Shown here: positions 33,133-45,900 of the stretch, piece by piece
Numbering within the stretch: position 1 is the stretch's first letter
How the letters are laid out: each line of letters opens with the position of its first letter
Source: Litoditis marina
Taxonomy: Eukaryota; Nematoda; Chromadorea; Rhabditida; Rhabditidae
DNA: 64,000 nt
Direction of reading: 5' to 3'
NCBI GenBank assembly: GCA_964036275.1
Contig: OZ038439.1
Coordinates: forward strand, 14,117,095 to 14,181,094
Notes under the pieces: model-generated
Told to the model about the DNA's origin: nothing
The model's input: only the letters and a program-made list of their open reading frames with translations
The model's database searches: none
Translations under genes and position numbers: made by a program

Positions 33133-35386
33133 TTTGGATGAGAATAAACATTTCACGACCCCCTTATGTATGCAATTTTTGCATAGAAAACACCTGCTGC
33201 ACATTTGGAAACAAAATGAATGGATGAAATTCTTTGTGTTCAGAAACAAACTATTATACATGACCATCAAAATAATCCATCGATAAAACCATTTGAAAGC
33301 TTGAAACATAGTTTGGTTCGTATATAGTTTGGCGCAGATTGGTTTTTGATCACAATATTGCAGACTTTCAAAAGTGGTTTCATGTCATTTTCTCAAAAAC
33401 TACGGATTTTGCTTTTGGCAACGGATTTTGGAGATTTTGATGAAGAGAGATAGGGGAGGAAAGGCGATGTTTAATGTGCGATTAGTGATCTACAGTTATT
33501 CTAAAAATCGTCTTGCGAAAATGGCTCCCGACAGCGGCCGCGGGGCGCGGCGGCCGCAAAACCGACGAAGTTAACCGATTCGTCTGAAATTTGGAATCTA
33601 GTTAGAAACATCAGAGTTATGTAGAAATCTGACGTCTCGGACCAATCGGTCAACATGAGGTCATTTTATGGCCCTGGAAACTTTGCGCTTAGCTGCTTTC
33701 ATAATTACTTCTAGATGTGTGAAGTGTGCGCAATGAGCTGTTGTCGCGCTTTTTGGTAGTTTGAATAGATTAAAATAAATTGGAAAAGCAATTGTGTTAA
33801 TCTGTAGAGATCCTGACTCCAAAAAAGGTTAATAGGACAAAACAACAACAAAAACAGAAATGATGTCCGTGAAGGGATTCGAACCCTCGGTCTACTGGGC
33901 TGTAGTGCGCTGCTCTGCCGACTGAGCCAAATCGTCACAAACAGAGAAAGTAATGGATGGCGCCACACCTGCGTTGCCCGAAATTAAGGATTGATTATGG
34001 TTTGGAGAGAAAGCTTACTAACCGAAATTGTAACGCAGTTAATGTTCTGCAAATCAACTTGGTATTAATTGTTACGTTAAAAGAACCTTCAATAATAAAT
34101 GATTAGATGCTTATTATTTCTTATCTATTGATTCATTATTTCGTTCGGAAATATAGAAAATGAGGACAATTTGTATAAAAAAGATGTAAAGTGAGAGAGG
34201 ATTAGCTTTTGAGATTGAACTGCATGGAATATAGAAAAGGAGGACAAAACCCGTTGTTGAACAAAACTCTTTGGAATTCAATATTAAAAAAGCAAACAAT
34301 GTCACCATTTATCTCACAGAAACATCAAATGATGACAATGAAATGCAGTATGGTATTGCTGATGCATATGTTCGGTATGCTATGTTTTCTATTTCAGACT
34401 CACAAACTGAAAGTTTTTTTCTCATTTTCTCTAGTTGTCAACTTCTATGTCACCGTATCCAATACGGTTTCCACGAGCGATCAAAAAATAGTTGTTAAAT
34501 TTCTCGTTATCGATGTGAAGTAGATACATGATTCCGTGAAATTCCCCTAGAAACTAAAAACTAAAAACTGAAAAGATGTCGGATTAGTGAAATGTATTAT
34601 CGAAACTATAAAAGGATTAGATGTTGAACAGGTTCAGTTGAAATTCTTTATGGTCGATGGTTATTCAGACCTTCGTGGTCATGATCAAGCTTTGTTTGGG
34701 AACAATGTGTCGTAACGCAAATAAGCCGTTATCTTCAATTTATCGAACGTTTACGTTTTCTAACAATTATGCTCTGAGTATTCAAAGACGTTCTCAAACT
34801 ATACTAGTTTCAACTTTCCACACAGTTGATACACTTTTCAAGTTGTTTTACCGCACAGTAGAGTATCCTCAGTAGCATGTGCTTGTGCTCGGTAAATGTT
34901 CACGAAATTTGCGTGAGCTCGCTCTTTCACAAAACTTTATTTCAAAATTACGTTATGGCACCGGATGGTTGTATGTTATGCTTTTGTTGGAGACACCTGT
35001 GTTTTATCAATTTCTGAGGAAATCTCAGATGAGAATACGTTTTCGAGTCATTGTATTGTTTGTGTGTGCCTACGCTCAACTAAAAAACCAATTCCAAACT
35101 GCCCAGTTTTTCTGGTGCTTCGAACTTTAATGAATATGTGCCGCGAACTGTATGACCTGCGGTCGAAATTGTAGTTCTCGAAGGAGCTATTTGATTGAAT
35201 GTGACCCAAACTTCCCCTTAATTTGTTTCTCGAGCTAGTTAGATGTGTCTTTGCGTCTTAAACTACGTAATGTAACCATGAGTGTTGATTAGCAAAATGT
35301 TTGCACACGTATCAAGTGATTATTGTCCAAAGGGAGCTAGTTGAACCACGAATGCAATCAATTTCATTCACGTATTCAGGAATATC
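33133..35386. other. Intergenic region between A' and the spare CUB exon
   Basis: No coding exon supported. It contains a degenerate tRNA-like sequence at 33865-33936 and a GC-rich palindromic patch (GCGGCCGCGGGGCGCGGCGG) near 33533-33555. The remainder is AT-rich and featureless to me. Confidence 0.5.
33865..33936 (-). pseudogene. tRNA-like sequence, probably pseudogene
   Basis: On the minus strand the D-arm text GGCTCAGTCGGCAGAGC and T-arm GGGTTCGAATCCC are well formed, matching Pol III A and B boxes. The acceptor ends do not pair and I cannot fold a convincing five-base anticodon stem, so a functional tRNA is unlikely; no anticodon is assigned. Confidence 0.55.
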
Positions 35387-35510
35387 TCATATCACTGCGA
35401 TTCTGTACTGAACGGTGAACTTGGCTCGATTGTACTTGGCGAATCCGCGAATAACTGCTGTTCCTGTCGAATTTATCATTGTGCCAACGATGTCCGAGGT
35501 AGAGCAGAAA
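35387..35510 (-). pseudogene. Spare terminal CUB exon (A-type) between B and A'
   Basis: A copy of exon 15 of A/A' (CUB C-terminus: STSDIVGTMINSTGTAVIRG and on to FTVQYRIA), plus about 75 bp of the upstream intron. It keeps a TTTCAG-type acceptor and an open frame; the last residues change from AN-stop to AVI-stop. No other exon of an A-type gene is next to it. It starts with the same one-nucleotide phase as exon 15 of gene B (35789-35912), which lies just upstream, so it could act as an alternative last exon of B. Otherwise it is a relic of unequal crossing-over. Confidence 0.8.
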
Positions 35511-35788
35511 CTGAAAAGAAAAGAGTGACTTGGTTATGAATAGAGTGAGTCATTACCATGTAAATAAAAATAATTGAGAACCGCAAGAAATTGGGACATT
35601 GTTATATTGAAATGTGACAATGGAACACTGAAACATCGGAATTTGACGATTTAAGTATACCTCTGTATCTCTCCCACCCCTGCTCACAATAACTGTTCTT
35701 TTCATTCCGCTGGTGTTTCAATATGTGTGCTTAGAATCAACAACAAAACCACAATGTGCTGCTGAACGGTTTATTGTTTGTCGCTCGT

Positions 35789-38700
35789 TCAGGGAGCAAG
35801 TCTGTATTGAATGTCAAACTCCGCAAGACCTCTCCTGCTGTACGCGCGAATGGCTGCGGTTCCGGTCGAATTGAGCACCATGTCAATGACGTCGTCCGTG
35901 TAGTAGCAGAACCTAAAATTGTTCTAATGATTCAATCGATGTTCCAATCTTTCATAGCAGGAGGGTGAAAGAGAATCTTCATCTTACAAAAGTAAGTGTG
36001 ACAAAGTATACACCTGCTAGGAACCTCACGAAGTTAAGGCCATGCACAGTTTAGTTCACTCGAACTTTGTGGTTTTGTGATCTTAGTGCATTTCGTAGCC
36101 CTACCTTGACGTTGAATCAGGCATTCACAGAGTATGTATGCTTGAAGATCCCGGCATCTGCACCCAACCTGCGTCTCTCGCTCTGTCTCACTATTTCTCG
36201 TCTCTCACATCACGTCGGAATGTGCGAGCAGAGAAGTAGCGGATGTTTCAGGAGATGCAGGATGGAATAAAAGGGCCGGGATCTTCTAGCATACGTACTC
36301 AGGATTATATTGTCTCAATTTGTGTCACAATAACTACTAACGTGAGCGGATTGGATGTGGGATCGTCGTTCAGATAGATGTGGCCTCCAGACCAAAAGCA
36401 GGTTTCAGTGCCTCGAACATTTACGAACACGTTGGTCACCTTCAGTTCCAATCTTTTCTTACATTGCTCATCGGTCTGAAAGGTATGTATTCGAACACTT
36501 TTTCTCACATTGTTCGGAACAGTACCACGCGATAAAATAAGTATCAACACAGCACACACCACAAGAGAATGAGTCTCACTCGGCCAGTGCAATTCCATGA
36601 AAATAACTAGTGTAACAAACCTCAATTGTCCAGAAACATTCTTGTGTGGTTCTGAACTGCTCACTCGGCCAATGTCCAACTGCCGCTCTCACTGTCTGCC
36701 ACTCGGTGGTGGGCTAAAAATGAACATATACTAACTAATACGATTACTTTTGACCTCGTTTCTATTTTTCACTCGCCAATTCTCTCACTTTTTTGCATAC
36801 TTGGTTGATCAAAAAACCAGAAAAGATTGGAAACCGGTCGAACAATAAAACAGTAAGCGACATTTTTCCTATTTTGATTGGATCAGTCACCGTCAAGCTC
36901 GCTCCACAGGTTCCCGTATTCAGCTGGGATACCGAGTTTCCAGACGCTCTGAAATAGAAAAGGTTATAGAAACAAGAGTTTACCAAGTTCTATAAGAAAA
37001 TGCGTGCGACAAAAATCATGAAATGAGCCTGAAAATGACGAAATTTCCCAATATTTACATACACAAAAAATTGAACCAGGCTCATTGCTCATTTTCTACC
37101 TCGTTTGACATCTATCGCCGGTCCAAGCGTCGGCGCAGAGACATTTAGTACAGTCATTTGGGTTCACAACTCCCTTGTGTTGACAGTCCAGCGGCTCACA
37201 ACCTAGAACAACGAACATGATTGTATTCAAAAAACATGCTAATACACAAATGAGTATATGTTTATTTTCAAGTTCATATCAAAGTGGGCTCCATACTGCG
37301 TATTTAGTCCAATCGGTGAGGACGGTGAATTAAAAACTGAAATTCAAAATGAACACATCCTATGAGCCAGTTACCAGTCTGTCAATTTATGAACACGATG
37401 TTTTTACTCCAGTCGGAAGTCTCGATCGATGATCACTTTTTCGGGTCTTTATATCTCCAGTGAGTGACATCGAGCATTGAACCAGGCTGAAACTTGAATT
37501 CAGGTGCAGTCTGGAGATGGGATCAAAGTTCGAAGTCCCACTCACAGATTTATCACAGACTGAGCTCAGCGTTGACAGATTTGCTCCAGAGTTTAAAAAA
37601 CAGTTCGTCCACGTTCGTACTCCGGATTACCGGTTCAAAGTGATGAAAGAACCACGTGACTAGAAACTTCTCCATATACTCACGTGTCGAACATCCGTAG
37701 TAGTCGTTGATAGCTGTGAAATCGAGTAGTTGATAGTTGTCCGACCCCAGTGTTCTTTGATACAACTCATCAATTGTTAACATCACGGGTATACTGCGAT
37801 CGATGGCGAAGTCATCTGGAACACATAAGTTTGACTCCCTCTCTCTCTCTCAGAAACCAGAATGTGAACACTCATCAGTTTGTTTGAACTTCTTTTTGAA
37901 TTTAAAACATTGAAACTTGTTTTATTAAGCTGCAGTCCCTTTCCTGACGCTACGAAAACTAAACTAGTATGTTATAAACAATGAGATCATATAATCAAAG
38001 TTGTTTGTGCCCTGTTGCCGGTTGAAACCAAATCGGTCGGATATATTGATGATGTATAGGTTATGTCAAACCGATGTGGACAGCGTACAGTATATTTGGT
38101 AGGAGGCGGGGTTTGACAAGCGGCCATCTCATCTGCGCATATTTGATCTACACACTCTCGCGTCTGCTGGCAAGTAATCAACAACCGCTCGCCCCGCATT
38201 GCTCGATCAATCGAACCCTCTGCTGTCTTTATAAGTAAAGAAGTCTATACCCGAAACAGAATTTAGCGTTCCTGTCATTCACGCAAATCGAACTCACACG
38301 GTCCGTAGTGCATAACGCTGCCATAATCGTAGTTCTGAGAGTATGAGTTCAATTGTCCGGCCTAAATATAAAACTTGTTCGGCAACGTACAAATTTTTGT
38401 TGTACAAATTTTCTCTTTGTACAAATTTTCTCGAACTACTAGTTTTAGATGTTTTCTATAACTTCTCACACTCAGTGTAGAGGGTTATTTTCATTCAAAA
38501 CACTGCAAGCACACTCAGTGCAAAATTCGCATACAGCCCGACACATTCCGCAAAATGCACGATGTATCGAATTTTGAGAGTAGGTGCGCAGTTAACACTA
38601 AAACCAACAAATTACTTGCACGTTACTGTTTCAACAAGAAATAGGATCACTACAGGCTGTTTTTGTTGTGAGTTCCATGAAAACTAGGTCATTTCAGCTA

Positions 38701-41700
38701 GTTTAAAGAACGACGATACCGAATTAATACCTTGTTATACTGGCCAACGAAGTAGGAAGGAACGTTTGCTGTGTTGACAACGACGTGGTTATCTCTGTGA
38801 ATGAGTATTGGATTATGATTCGTTTGTATATTCACTCGTGAGCTTTTTTCACGTTAATAAGGGTTCGGCTAGAATTATTGTGATCTCGTAGAAGCCCTTC
38901 GGCTGGTCTCCCTAATTTTCGATATCATGGAACTCACCTATCCACTCTGGACTGCTCGTGCACAAAGTTCAAAGCATGAGCAATTTCGTGAACGACAGTG
39001 GTGGTCTGAAAAGTGTTTTAAGAATACAACCACCCTACTCGGTGCAGCCTTGTTTTCTGGTATTATTATTCTTATAGATTATGATGAACTTCATAATGGT
39101 TTGAACTGAAACGATGATCTACACCCAAACGCATAGCTTACTAGTGCTTGGTTCGAAATTTCAGATTTTGAGTTAGTTGGTACTGACTTGGAAAGTTGAA
39201 AACTGGATTTGCGAAAACGCTTTGCTCTCGAAATTTCGAGAAGATTGAAAAGTTGATAACGAAAACTCGAGAATTTCATTAAAAACGCTAATTTAGTGTC
39301 ATGAAATGAAAAAAAAACTTCAGCTCAGACTGTGATCCCTCTCGAATAGCAACCATGTAGCACATACTGAAACTCACCCATTCGCAACCATCGTCTGCTA
39401 TGGAGATAACCTGAACTACACTCTCGTCTTGACTAACTCTGCCTAGAGACGAATAGCACCCACCCAACGGCGAGAATCTGAAATAAAAGGAGTCGAGAAG
39501 TAGGTAATTCTTACACAATGAACATATTTTGTCAAGAAAACGTATTGGGGTTTCTCTCCACAACATTCAACTTAAAGGGACCGTACCTCTTTAATTTGAT
39601 GATTCGAGTTATCAGTGGACACATGGGGACAAAAAGTGGACAAAGCAGTCAGAATTAGTGAAAATTCCGCTACTTGGGTCGTTTTTGAGCAAATTTGAGT
39701 ACGGCCACAACGCGGAAGCCACAGCACGTACCTATTTTCATAGAGACGCGCACAAATTGTCCGCAAAACGTCCGTGAAACGTATCATAAATTCAATCACG
39801 TAACAACTGACATATTTAAAACTGTTTTAGTTATCTATGCCTCTTTTTGGTTCAATTCAGATTGAAGTTGTGTGTATTAAAACCGAATTCATCTTTTGAC
39901 CAAAAGTTTTGCAATACAGTAACCCCCAGGATATTTTGGCTCATAAAAAGCTTGGTTCTCGACTGATTTCCATTTTTCTTTTTTTGTGTGATAGTAAGGG
40001 ATCATCAGTACACTATTAAAGCAGTATCTTGAGACTTCATGTTTTTTAATCGATCCAAATTATAGAGAAACGGTCCCTTTAAGAAAATTGAATTAGTGAC
40101 CCAACAACTTAGAGTATGTCAAATATTCACAAGTCAAACAAATGAAGTGTATCGATTGCTGGGAGAGAAGGGTATGATAAAAGAAACAAACTCACATAAG
40201 TTGGTAGTTAGTATCGTTCTGCTCGAATTTGATGCATGTTTTCGTGTTGTACAACTCTATTGCCGCGTTGATTGTCTCGATTGCTAGAGCTGAAAAAATG
40301 ATCGTCGATTACCGAAGCGTTTTCTGATATAGAAAAACGATGGATGAATACGGAACGGACTAGAGAGCTAGATGGCTGATTTCTGAGCCGTATCTCATTT
40401 TCTCAGAATCAATTCAATTTGTGGCGAACCAAAATTTCGAAAATTGGCAGTATCCATAACATACAGGCGTCAACCAGGCTTCAATACGACTATATTGAGT
40501 TTACGTTTCCCGCGGTGTTTTGAACTACAAACGTACCGATTTTATTAGGAAGATCTTTGGTAGTTTTCAAACGCCCTATACGAGAAAAAACCGGCTCTCA
40601 AGATTATTTCGGTGTTTCAGGTTGCGAAGACAATTTAGAGACCTTGCAAAATGTGTCAGTTTACGTGGGTTGTTACTCAGTGTAAACAAACCATTAAGGC
40701 TCGCGTTGAGAGTGTAACGAATCGGTTTTGAGATGTCCCATTTTCTCGAGTCTCCTCCGTATTCTGCCATCCGTTTCTCTCTTTGGTTTTCGCTCGACTC
40801 CATCTCTTCCATTTGTTTTGCAGTCAGTTTGATGTCTCCCTGAAAAAAGTTTGTTATAATGAACACCCTTGTTTGGAAGAAAGCAAATGTAAACATTAAT
40901 TCCCGCACCTCCATCCCATCCTGCGTCTCTCGCTCTGCCTCACTATATCTCGTCTCTCGCATCTCGTCGGGAAGTAAGAGCAGATAAACAGCGTATGTTT
41001 GAGGAGACGCAGGATGGGATAAAGGTACCTTGATCTTCTAGCATTCGTACTCAAATTAAAAAAAAACTTCCAGTTCTGGTGGGAATCCGTTTGAAATTAG
41101 CCTAACTGTCCTGGAGAAGAACCGTAGCTACGAACATTACGAAATTCTGTTGCCCCATATTCCGGCTCGGTTCTACAGAGATTTTTTTGCGATTCGTTCT
41201 AGGATTCGTGTACAAAGTGAAAAAATGAAAAAATAAGATCACATTAAAGTGATTCGCAGGATCGGCTACCTCGAAGAGATAGTCCGAAAATCCGGCTCTC
41301 TCGTTGATAGTAACGATATTGTCCTCGGGCAGATCAGAATTTTTCTTTTCATGTTTCTTTGCCTTTTTCTGCAAAAAAATAAATAACTGCAACTTGAAGT
41401 GAGTGTTTAATTCAAACAGGTTGTATCGCCATATGAAAATGTGTGTGAAACATTCGCAGACGCGCATTAATCAACAATATCGACTAATCAGCTCAAACCT
41501 TCAAATAAAAGAGGAACGGTCCCTTTAAAGAGCTTTGCCTCAAAACAATGTTATGTGCGGTGTCCATGAGGATTTGGTAACACCTACGATCATCATGCCA
41601 TGTACTGGATGTCGTTTGGCAGATGAATGTGAGGCAACGTCTATTTAAAGGGGGACAGGGAGCAAAGTTTGTATGAAAGAGCTTATCAAGAGAAAACGAT

Positions 41701-42335
41701 AAGTATAATTTTCAATTCCAATTAAATAACCTACTTTGCATACATTTGACACGTATTTGCCTGTTTTTGGCGGGGTAAACGTTATATTTAGGTAACCCGT
41801 GGTACCTAAACTAGCTTTCGTTTCTGCCCCGCTTTAATATTTATTTGCGAGAAGCCGTACATCAGTGATGGATTGTGGAACTCAAAAAAAAGCTTCAGAA
41901 CCAACCAGTAGCCTTTCAGCTCTCTTATCCTTTTTGCCTCTCATTTTCCTTTCGCTCCGTTCGTTCATTCTTTTCAGGCCATCTTTCACTTTGTCAACAT
42001 CTTCCAGCGAACCTCCGACAGCCAGCATTTTGCGAACCTGAAAAAGTAGGCCAAGCATAAAGATGCAAAGTGGGTTTCATGCAACGAAAAAGCAAACCAA
42101 ACGACGCACACATTTTTATATGTATCATAATTATCGCATTCCCAGTACTAGCGCCTTGTATGGAAGGAAAAGTGTAGTTGAACAATTTTAAACAAAGCTG
42201 CTACAGTGAGTTGCTTTTATCAATCATCAATGACGGTTAACTTTTACTTACCTCTCCATCGCTGTGTCTATGCTTCGGATGTTTCCTGGCGTAGACGACC
42301 AAGACAAGAAGACAGAGAACCCAGAAGAACTTCAT
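35789..42335 (-). CDS. Astacin metalloprotease B (EGF-CUB), Gly-to-Asn in zinc motif
   Basis: Secreted astacin, 498 aa. Exons: 42252-42335, 41906-42037, 41270-41368, 40692-40839, 40196-40289, 39378-39477, 38938-39005, 38731-38794, 38298-38361, 37684-37815, 37100-37202, 36891-36948, 36621-36713, 36342-36475, 35789-35912. Signal peptide MKFFWVLCLLVLVVYA, lysine-rich propeptide, FEGD switch at 104-107, REKR at 125-128, Met-turn SVMHYGPY, EGF domain from about 329, CUB from about 364. The zinc motif reads HEIAHALNFVHEQSR (225-239): the three histidines and catalytic Glu are present, but the normally invariant Gly is Asn232. The neighbours A, A' and B' all keep Gly. Introns hold several MITEs. AATAAA lies at 35770-35775 (minus strand). 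Activity is plausible but uncertain. Confidence 0.93.
36130..36300. mobile_element. Hairpin MITE R1, full copy in intron 14 of B
   Basis: Ends GAGTATGTATGCTTGAAGAT and, from the right, GAGTACGTATGCTAGAAGAT; the centre is a diverged ACATCACGTCGGAATGT palindrome. The arms pair for most of the length. Confidence 0.8.
39571..40083. mobile_element. 513-bp element with CTTAAAGGGACCGT termini (R3)
   Basis: The left end CTTAAAGGGACCGTACCTCT and, from the right, CTTAAAGGGACCGTTTCTCT are terminal inverted repeats. Solo copies of the same end word occur at about 4957-4977, 13499-13519, 41510-41528 and 44690-44703. It lies in intron 5 of B. No coding capacity and no clear TSD. Confidence 0.75.
40900..41052. 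mobile_element. Hairpin MITE R1, copy in intron 3 of B
   Basis: The CCATCCTGCGTCTC arm and the GAGACGCAGGATGGGAT arm pair across a diverged centre (TCTCGTCGGGAAGTAAGAG). The left terminus is eroded, while the right end ATTCGTACTC is kept. Confidence 0.75.
41646..41836 (+). mobile_element. MITE R2, copy in intron 2 of B
   Basis: Starts AAAGGGGGACAGGGAG and ends GCCCCGCTTTAA, with the palindrome degraded to TAGGTAACCCGTGGTACCTA. Same orientation as the copy at 13675. Confidence 0.75.
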
Positions 42336-42366
42336 TTTGGATATGAAACTCCATCGCGACTACCTG

Positions 42367-42374
42367 TTTTATAC
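42367..42374 (-). promoter_or_regulatory. TATA element (GTATAAAA) of astacin B
   Basis: Same GTATAAAACAGGTAGTCGCG block as upstream of B', at the same distance from the ATG (32 nt between element and start codon). Conservation across the duplication supports function or recent common origin. Confidence 0.55.
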
Positions 42375-42940
42375 TCAGAAAACCAATAAACCATATTTTC
42401 AATTTAGAAAATGTCATATTCAAGTCTATTCAAACATAATATATTATCAACCAACTCTATAGAAAAGTAGTTCAATATCATAAATACGAACAATCGTACC
42501 ATTTCTTTGAGAAAACCAATCAAATGGTATCAATGACATACAGTATGTCAATGATTTGAATGAACGGTTCTGATCAGTAAGCTATATCTTATAATTCAAA
42601 GTTATGGTAAGTGTGTATTTCAACATTTTGAATATCTTATAGGTATGTTCCACTTTTTTGTAAATCCTACACTGGTTGATTCTTAACTTGTTAACAGAGT
42701 TCAAAAATTATCTCTCTATCTACCAATCGAACAACCCTATAGATTTTTTTTAAGATTTCGGTTTATTGACGAGAAAGTAGGTATTCGAGTGTTTTCCGTG
42801 TTTTACCGGGAGTTTGGGATAGGTGAAAATATCTACAAGTTTCCACACAGTGACTATTGTGCAACATACGAGTATTCCATGGTTTCAGACACAAGTGCAA
42901 AGAACTTCATACAGTTATTCATTTATTCAAATCAAAATTC

Positions 42941-45900
42941 TCAGTTAGCGATTCTGTACTGAACGGTGAACTTGGCTCGATTGTACTTTGAGAATCCACG
43001 AATAACTGCTGTTCCTGTCGAATTTATCATTGTGCCAACGATATCCGAGGTAGAGCAGAAACTGGAAACACAACGAATTAACCTATCTCAAGCAAGAAAC
43101 CCAAATATTACCAAGTGAAACGTTTGAGAGAAGTCGCTTTCAACGTTTTTCGTGCACAAAAAACAGTTCAAATTTTCTCCTACCTAAAGTCCTGGACCAG
43201 TTGTAACGGATAATACATCGAACTACAAGCTATACTTTCAATAAAAATACATAGTTGAGTACCGCTCACCTAATTGGGTTCGATGCCGAATTGTCGTTGA
43301 TGTATATTTGACCTCCCTCGAAGAAACAGGATTTGGAAGAGTAGTCCATGTTCACGGAAGTAACTTGCAGTTCGAGACGTTGACCGGGGGAAGAGGGCTG
43401 GAATAGTGAACAAATAAAGTAGAGTTAGAAAACCTAGTACAACATATATTGCATATTTACAATACTGGAACCATGTAGGATTCAACAATTTAGAATGAGT
43501 CTGCGTTTGTTTACATTTCTAACTCAAACATGGTGCTCTCGTTTCAAAGTTCAGAGTGTTCAGTAATTAGCGCGTTTAATCTAAAATATATTGAATATTT
43601 CAATTTCTTGGACCACTTGGGACTCGAATCAACGAGACCGGCCAGCTCAAAAACATCGTGCTCATGTTTCAAAGGTCACATTTCCAATTCTAACAAAAAC
43701 CTATTCGTTATTTAAATGTTCAACAAACCAACCTGAATAGTCCAGAAACATTCGTATATATGGGGAATCTGGTGGTAATCCTTTACTCCAACTTCAATGT
43801 CGACACTCTGCCATTGGGTAGAAGGCTGAAAGAAGCTGTAGTATTTTTCTGCTAAACTGAACTGATGGTGGTGTGTTCAAATTGTTGTCAATAGAGTAAT
43901 GTAAATACTCTTGATTTGTGCTTACAATGATGTATATTTCAACTATCATACCGTGAGACTGGCTCCGCAGTTTCCTGTTGCCACTTGGGGTGCATCTCCC
44001 GGACCTCTGAAAATCAACCAGTAGAATGTTCTCACTAAACTGATTAACCTTTTTGTGTGAGAATAGAATAGAATTGAATTGAATAAAATGTTTGCTCTAT
44101 TCTATAGAACAAATGTGTAAAACGAGTGTAAATGTATATCACATATCGAGTGACAAGACGTAAATAAGTTGTACTTCATGTAATACCTGTGTTGACATCT
44201 GTCGCCAGTCCATGCATTGGCACAGAGACAAGTATCGCAGTTGTTCGGATGAGCAACTCCGCCATGCTCACATTGGCGGTGGGGGCATCCTGCAGGGTCG
44301 GTAAGGTTTTCAGTTATGTTTGAATTCATTTACTAATTGAATAGTATTTTATATGGGAACTCAGATTTACTATCAAATTTGATCACATTGCTGAACTGAC
44401 TCGCGATTTTACAAGATTTTGTTTGCAGCAAGAAACTAGCGTTTATTAGTGAAATCTATAGTTTATTTAAGTGAAACAACCTAAAACTAGGAATAAGTGC
44501 CTACTTGCTGTACATCCATAGTAGTCGTTAATCATCAGAAAATCCAGAAGTTGGGGATTCTTGGTTCCCATTGTTTTTTGATACAACGGATTGAGAGCCA
44601 CCATAACGGGTTCCTTGGCACTGATTCCGAAGTCGTCTGAAAGATACATCATGCATTTAGGGTTCTTTCCAGCTTTATCACAAATACTAGCGGTCCCTTT
44701 AGAATTGTGGAACCACTGTTCCCATTATTTTATTATTATTTTATTCAATTTCTTTTATTTAAAAAAAGTTTTTGAAAACCCAGCCATTTTCAGCCAAGTT
44801 ATAGGTGTTTTAGTGCCGGCGGCGCGACCGCCGCGTCTATTGGCCGTGCGCGCAGCGCACGTCATTATCGAATATTGAGGCAGGCGCTGCGCGGCTGTGA
44901 ATAACTCGGGGCCCGGCAACCAGGTTTACTAGTGGGCATCGCTGCGCGGCAAGATTGGAAAAGGGCCGCTGCGCGGCCATGGGTAATGTAAGGAATGGCA
45001 TCGCTGCGCTGATTGAATTAAATGGTAAAGAGCATATACGGAAACTCACATGCTCCATAGTGCATAACGCTGCCAAAATCGTACTCTTGGGGATATCCAG
45101 TGATAAGTGATATCTAAAATACATGACTCTTTTCGAAAACAAAAAGCATGATCAAAACGTACAAAAAAACTGAGACTGCAAATCGGAATGTAAAAATTGT
45201 TTCCAAATTCGAATAAAACACATGAAAGCCTGACCTTATTAAACTGTCCAGCTCCATCCGGGCCAATTCGCTCGTTGTTAATGACAATATACTTGTCCCT
45301 GTAACATCAATCTGGTAGAGACTTTATTCACGACAATAACAAAAGTTTTCCACTATCAATTACAAAGTCTAACATAAAAAGTAGGGTAAACTTACCTATC
45401 CACCCTGGACTGCTCATGTACGTATCCGAGAGCATGAGCGATTTCATGGATTACTGTGGAGGTCTAAAAATTAAAAAGATGTTATGAGATTCGAGTAAAA
45501 CCTTTAGTTTAGGAGGATTGTGTAGAAAACTAGCTAGGTAAAACTCACATGCTCACATCCGTTCCCGAGCGATATATTCTGATATCCCGTATCTTGTTTT
45601 CCGAATTTCGACCAGCAACCTCCTGCCAAAATGAACCTGGAATTAAGAATATTAAAACCTGGTGAACTGTTTTCTCATACGTATTTCAACTTCTTAGAGC
45701 TAGATAGTTCAATATATAGAATATTGTGTAGGTCGCGTAATATAAATAATATTGTGTAATATATAGAATATTATATCAATATCGGAATTGGAACAGACAT
45801 TTCCATTTCCAAGTTTACTCACAAAATGTCATAGTCGTAGTTGTTTTCTTCGAATCGGATACAAGTTTTCTGGTTCAGTATCTCGGCTCCAACTCTGATG

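Noticed and set aside
33865..33936. Functional tRNA gene
   Set aside because: D and T arms look right, but acceptor ends do not pair and no sound anticodon stem forms, so it is listed only as a tRNA-like pseudogene.
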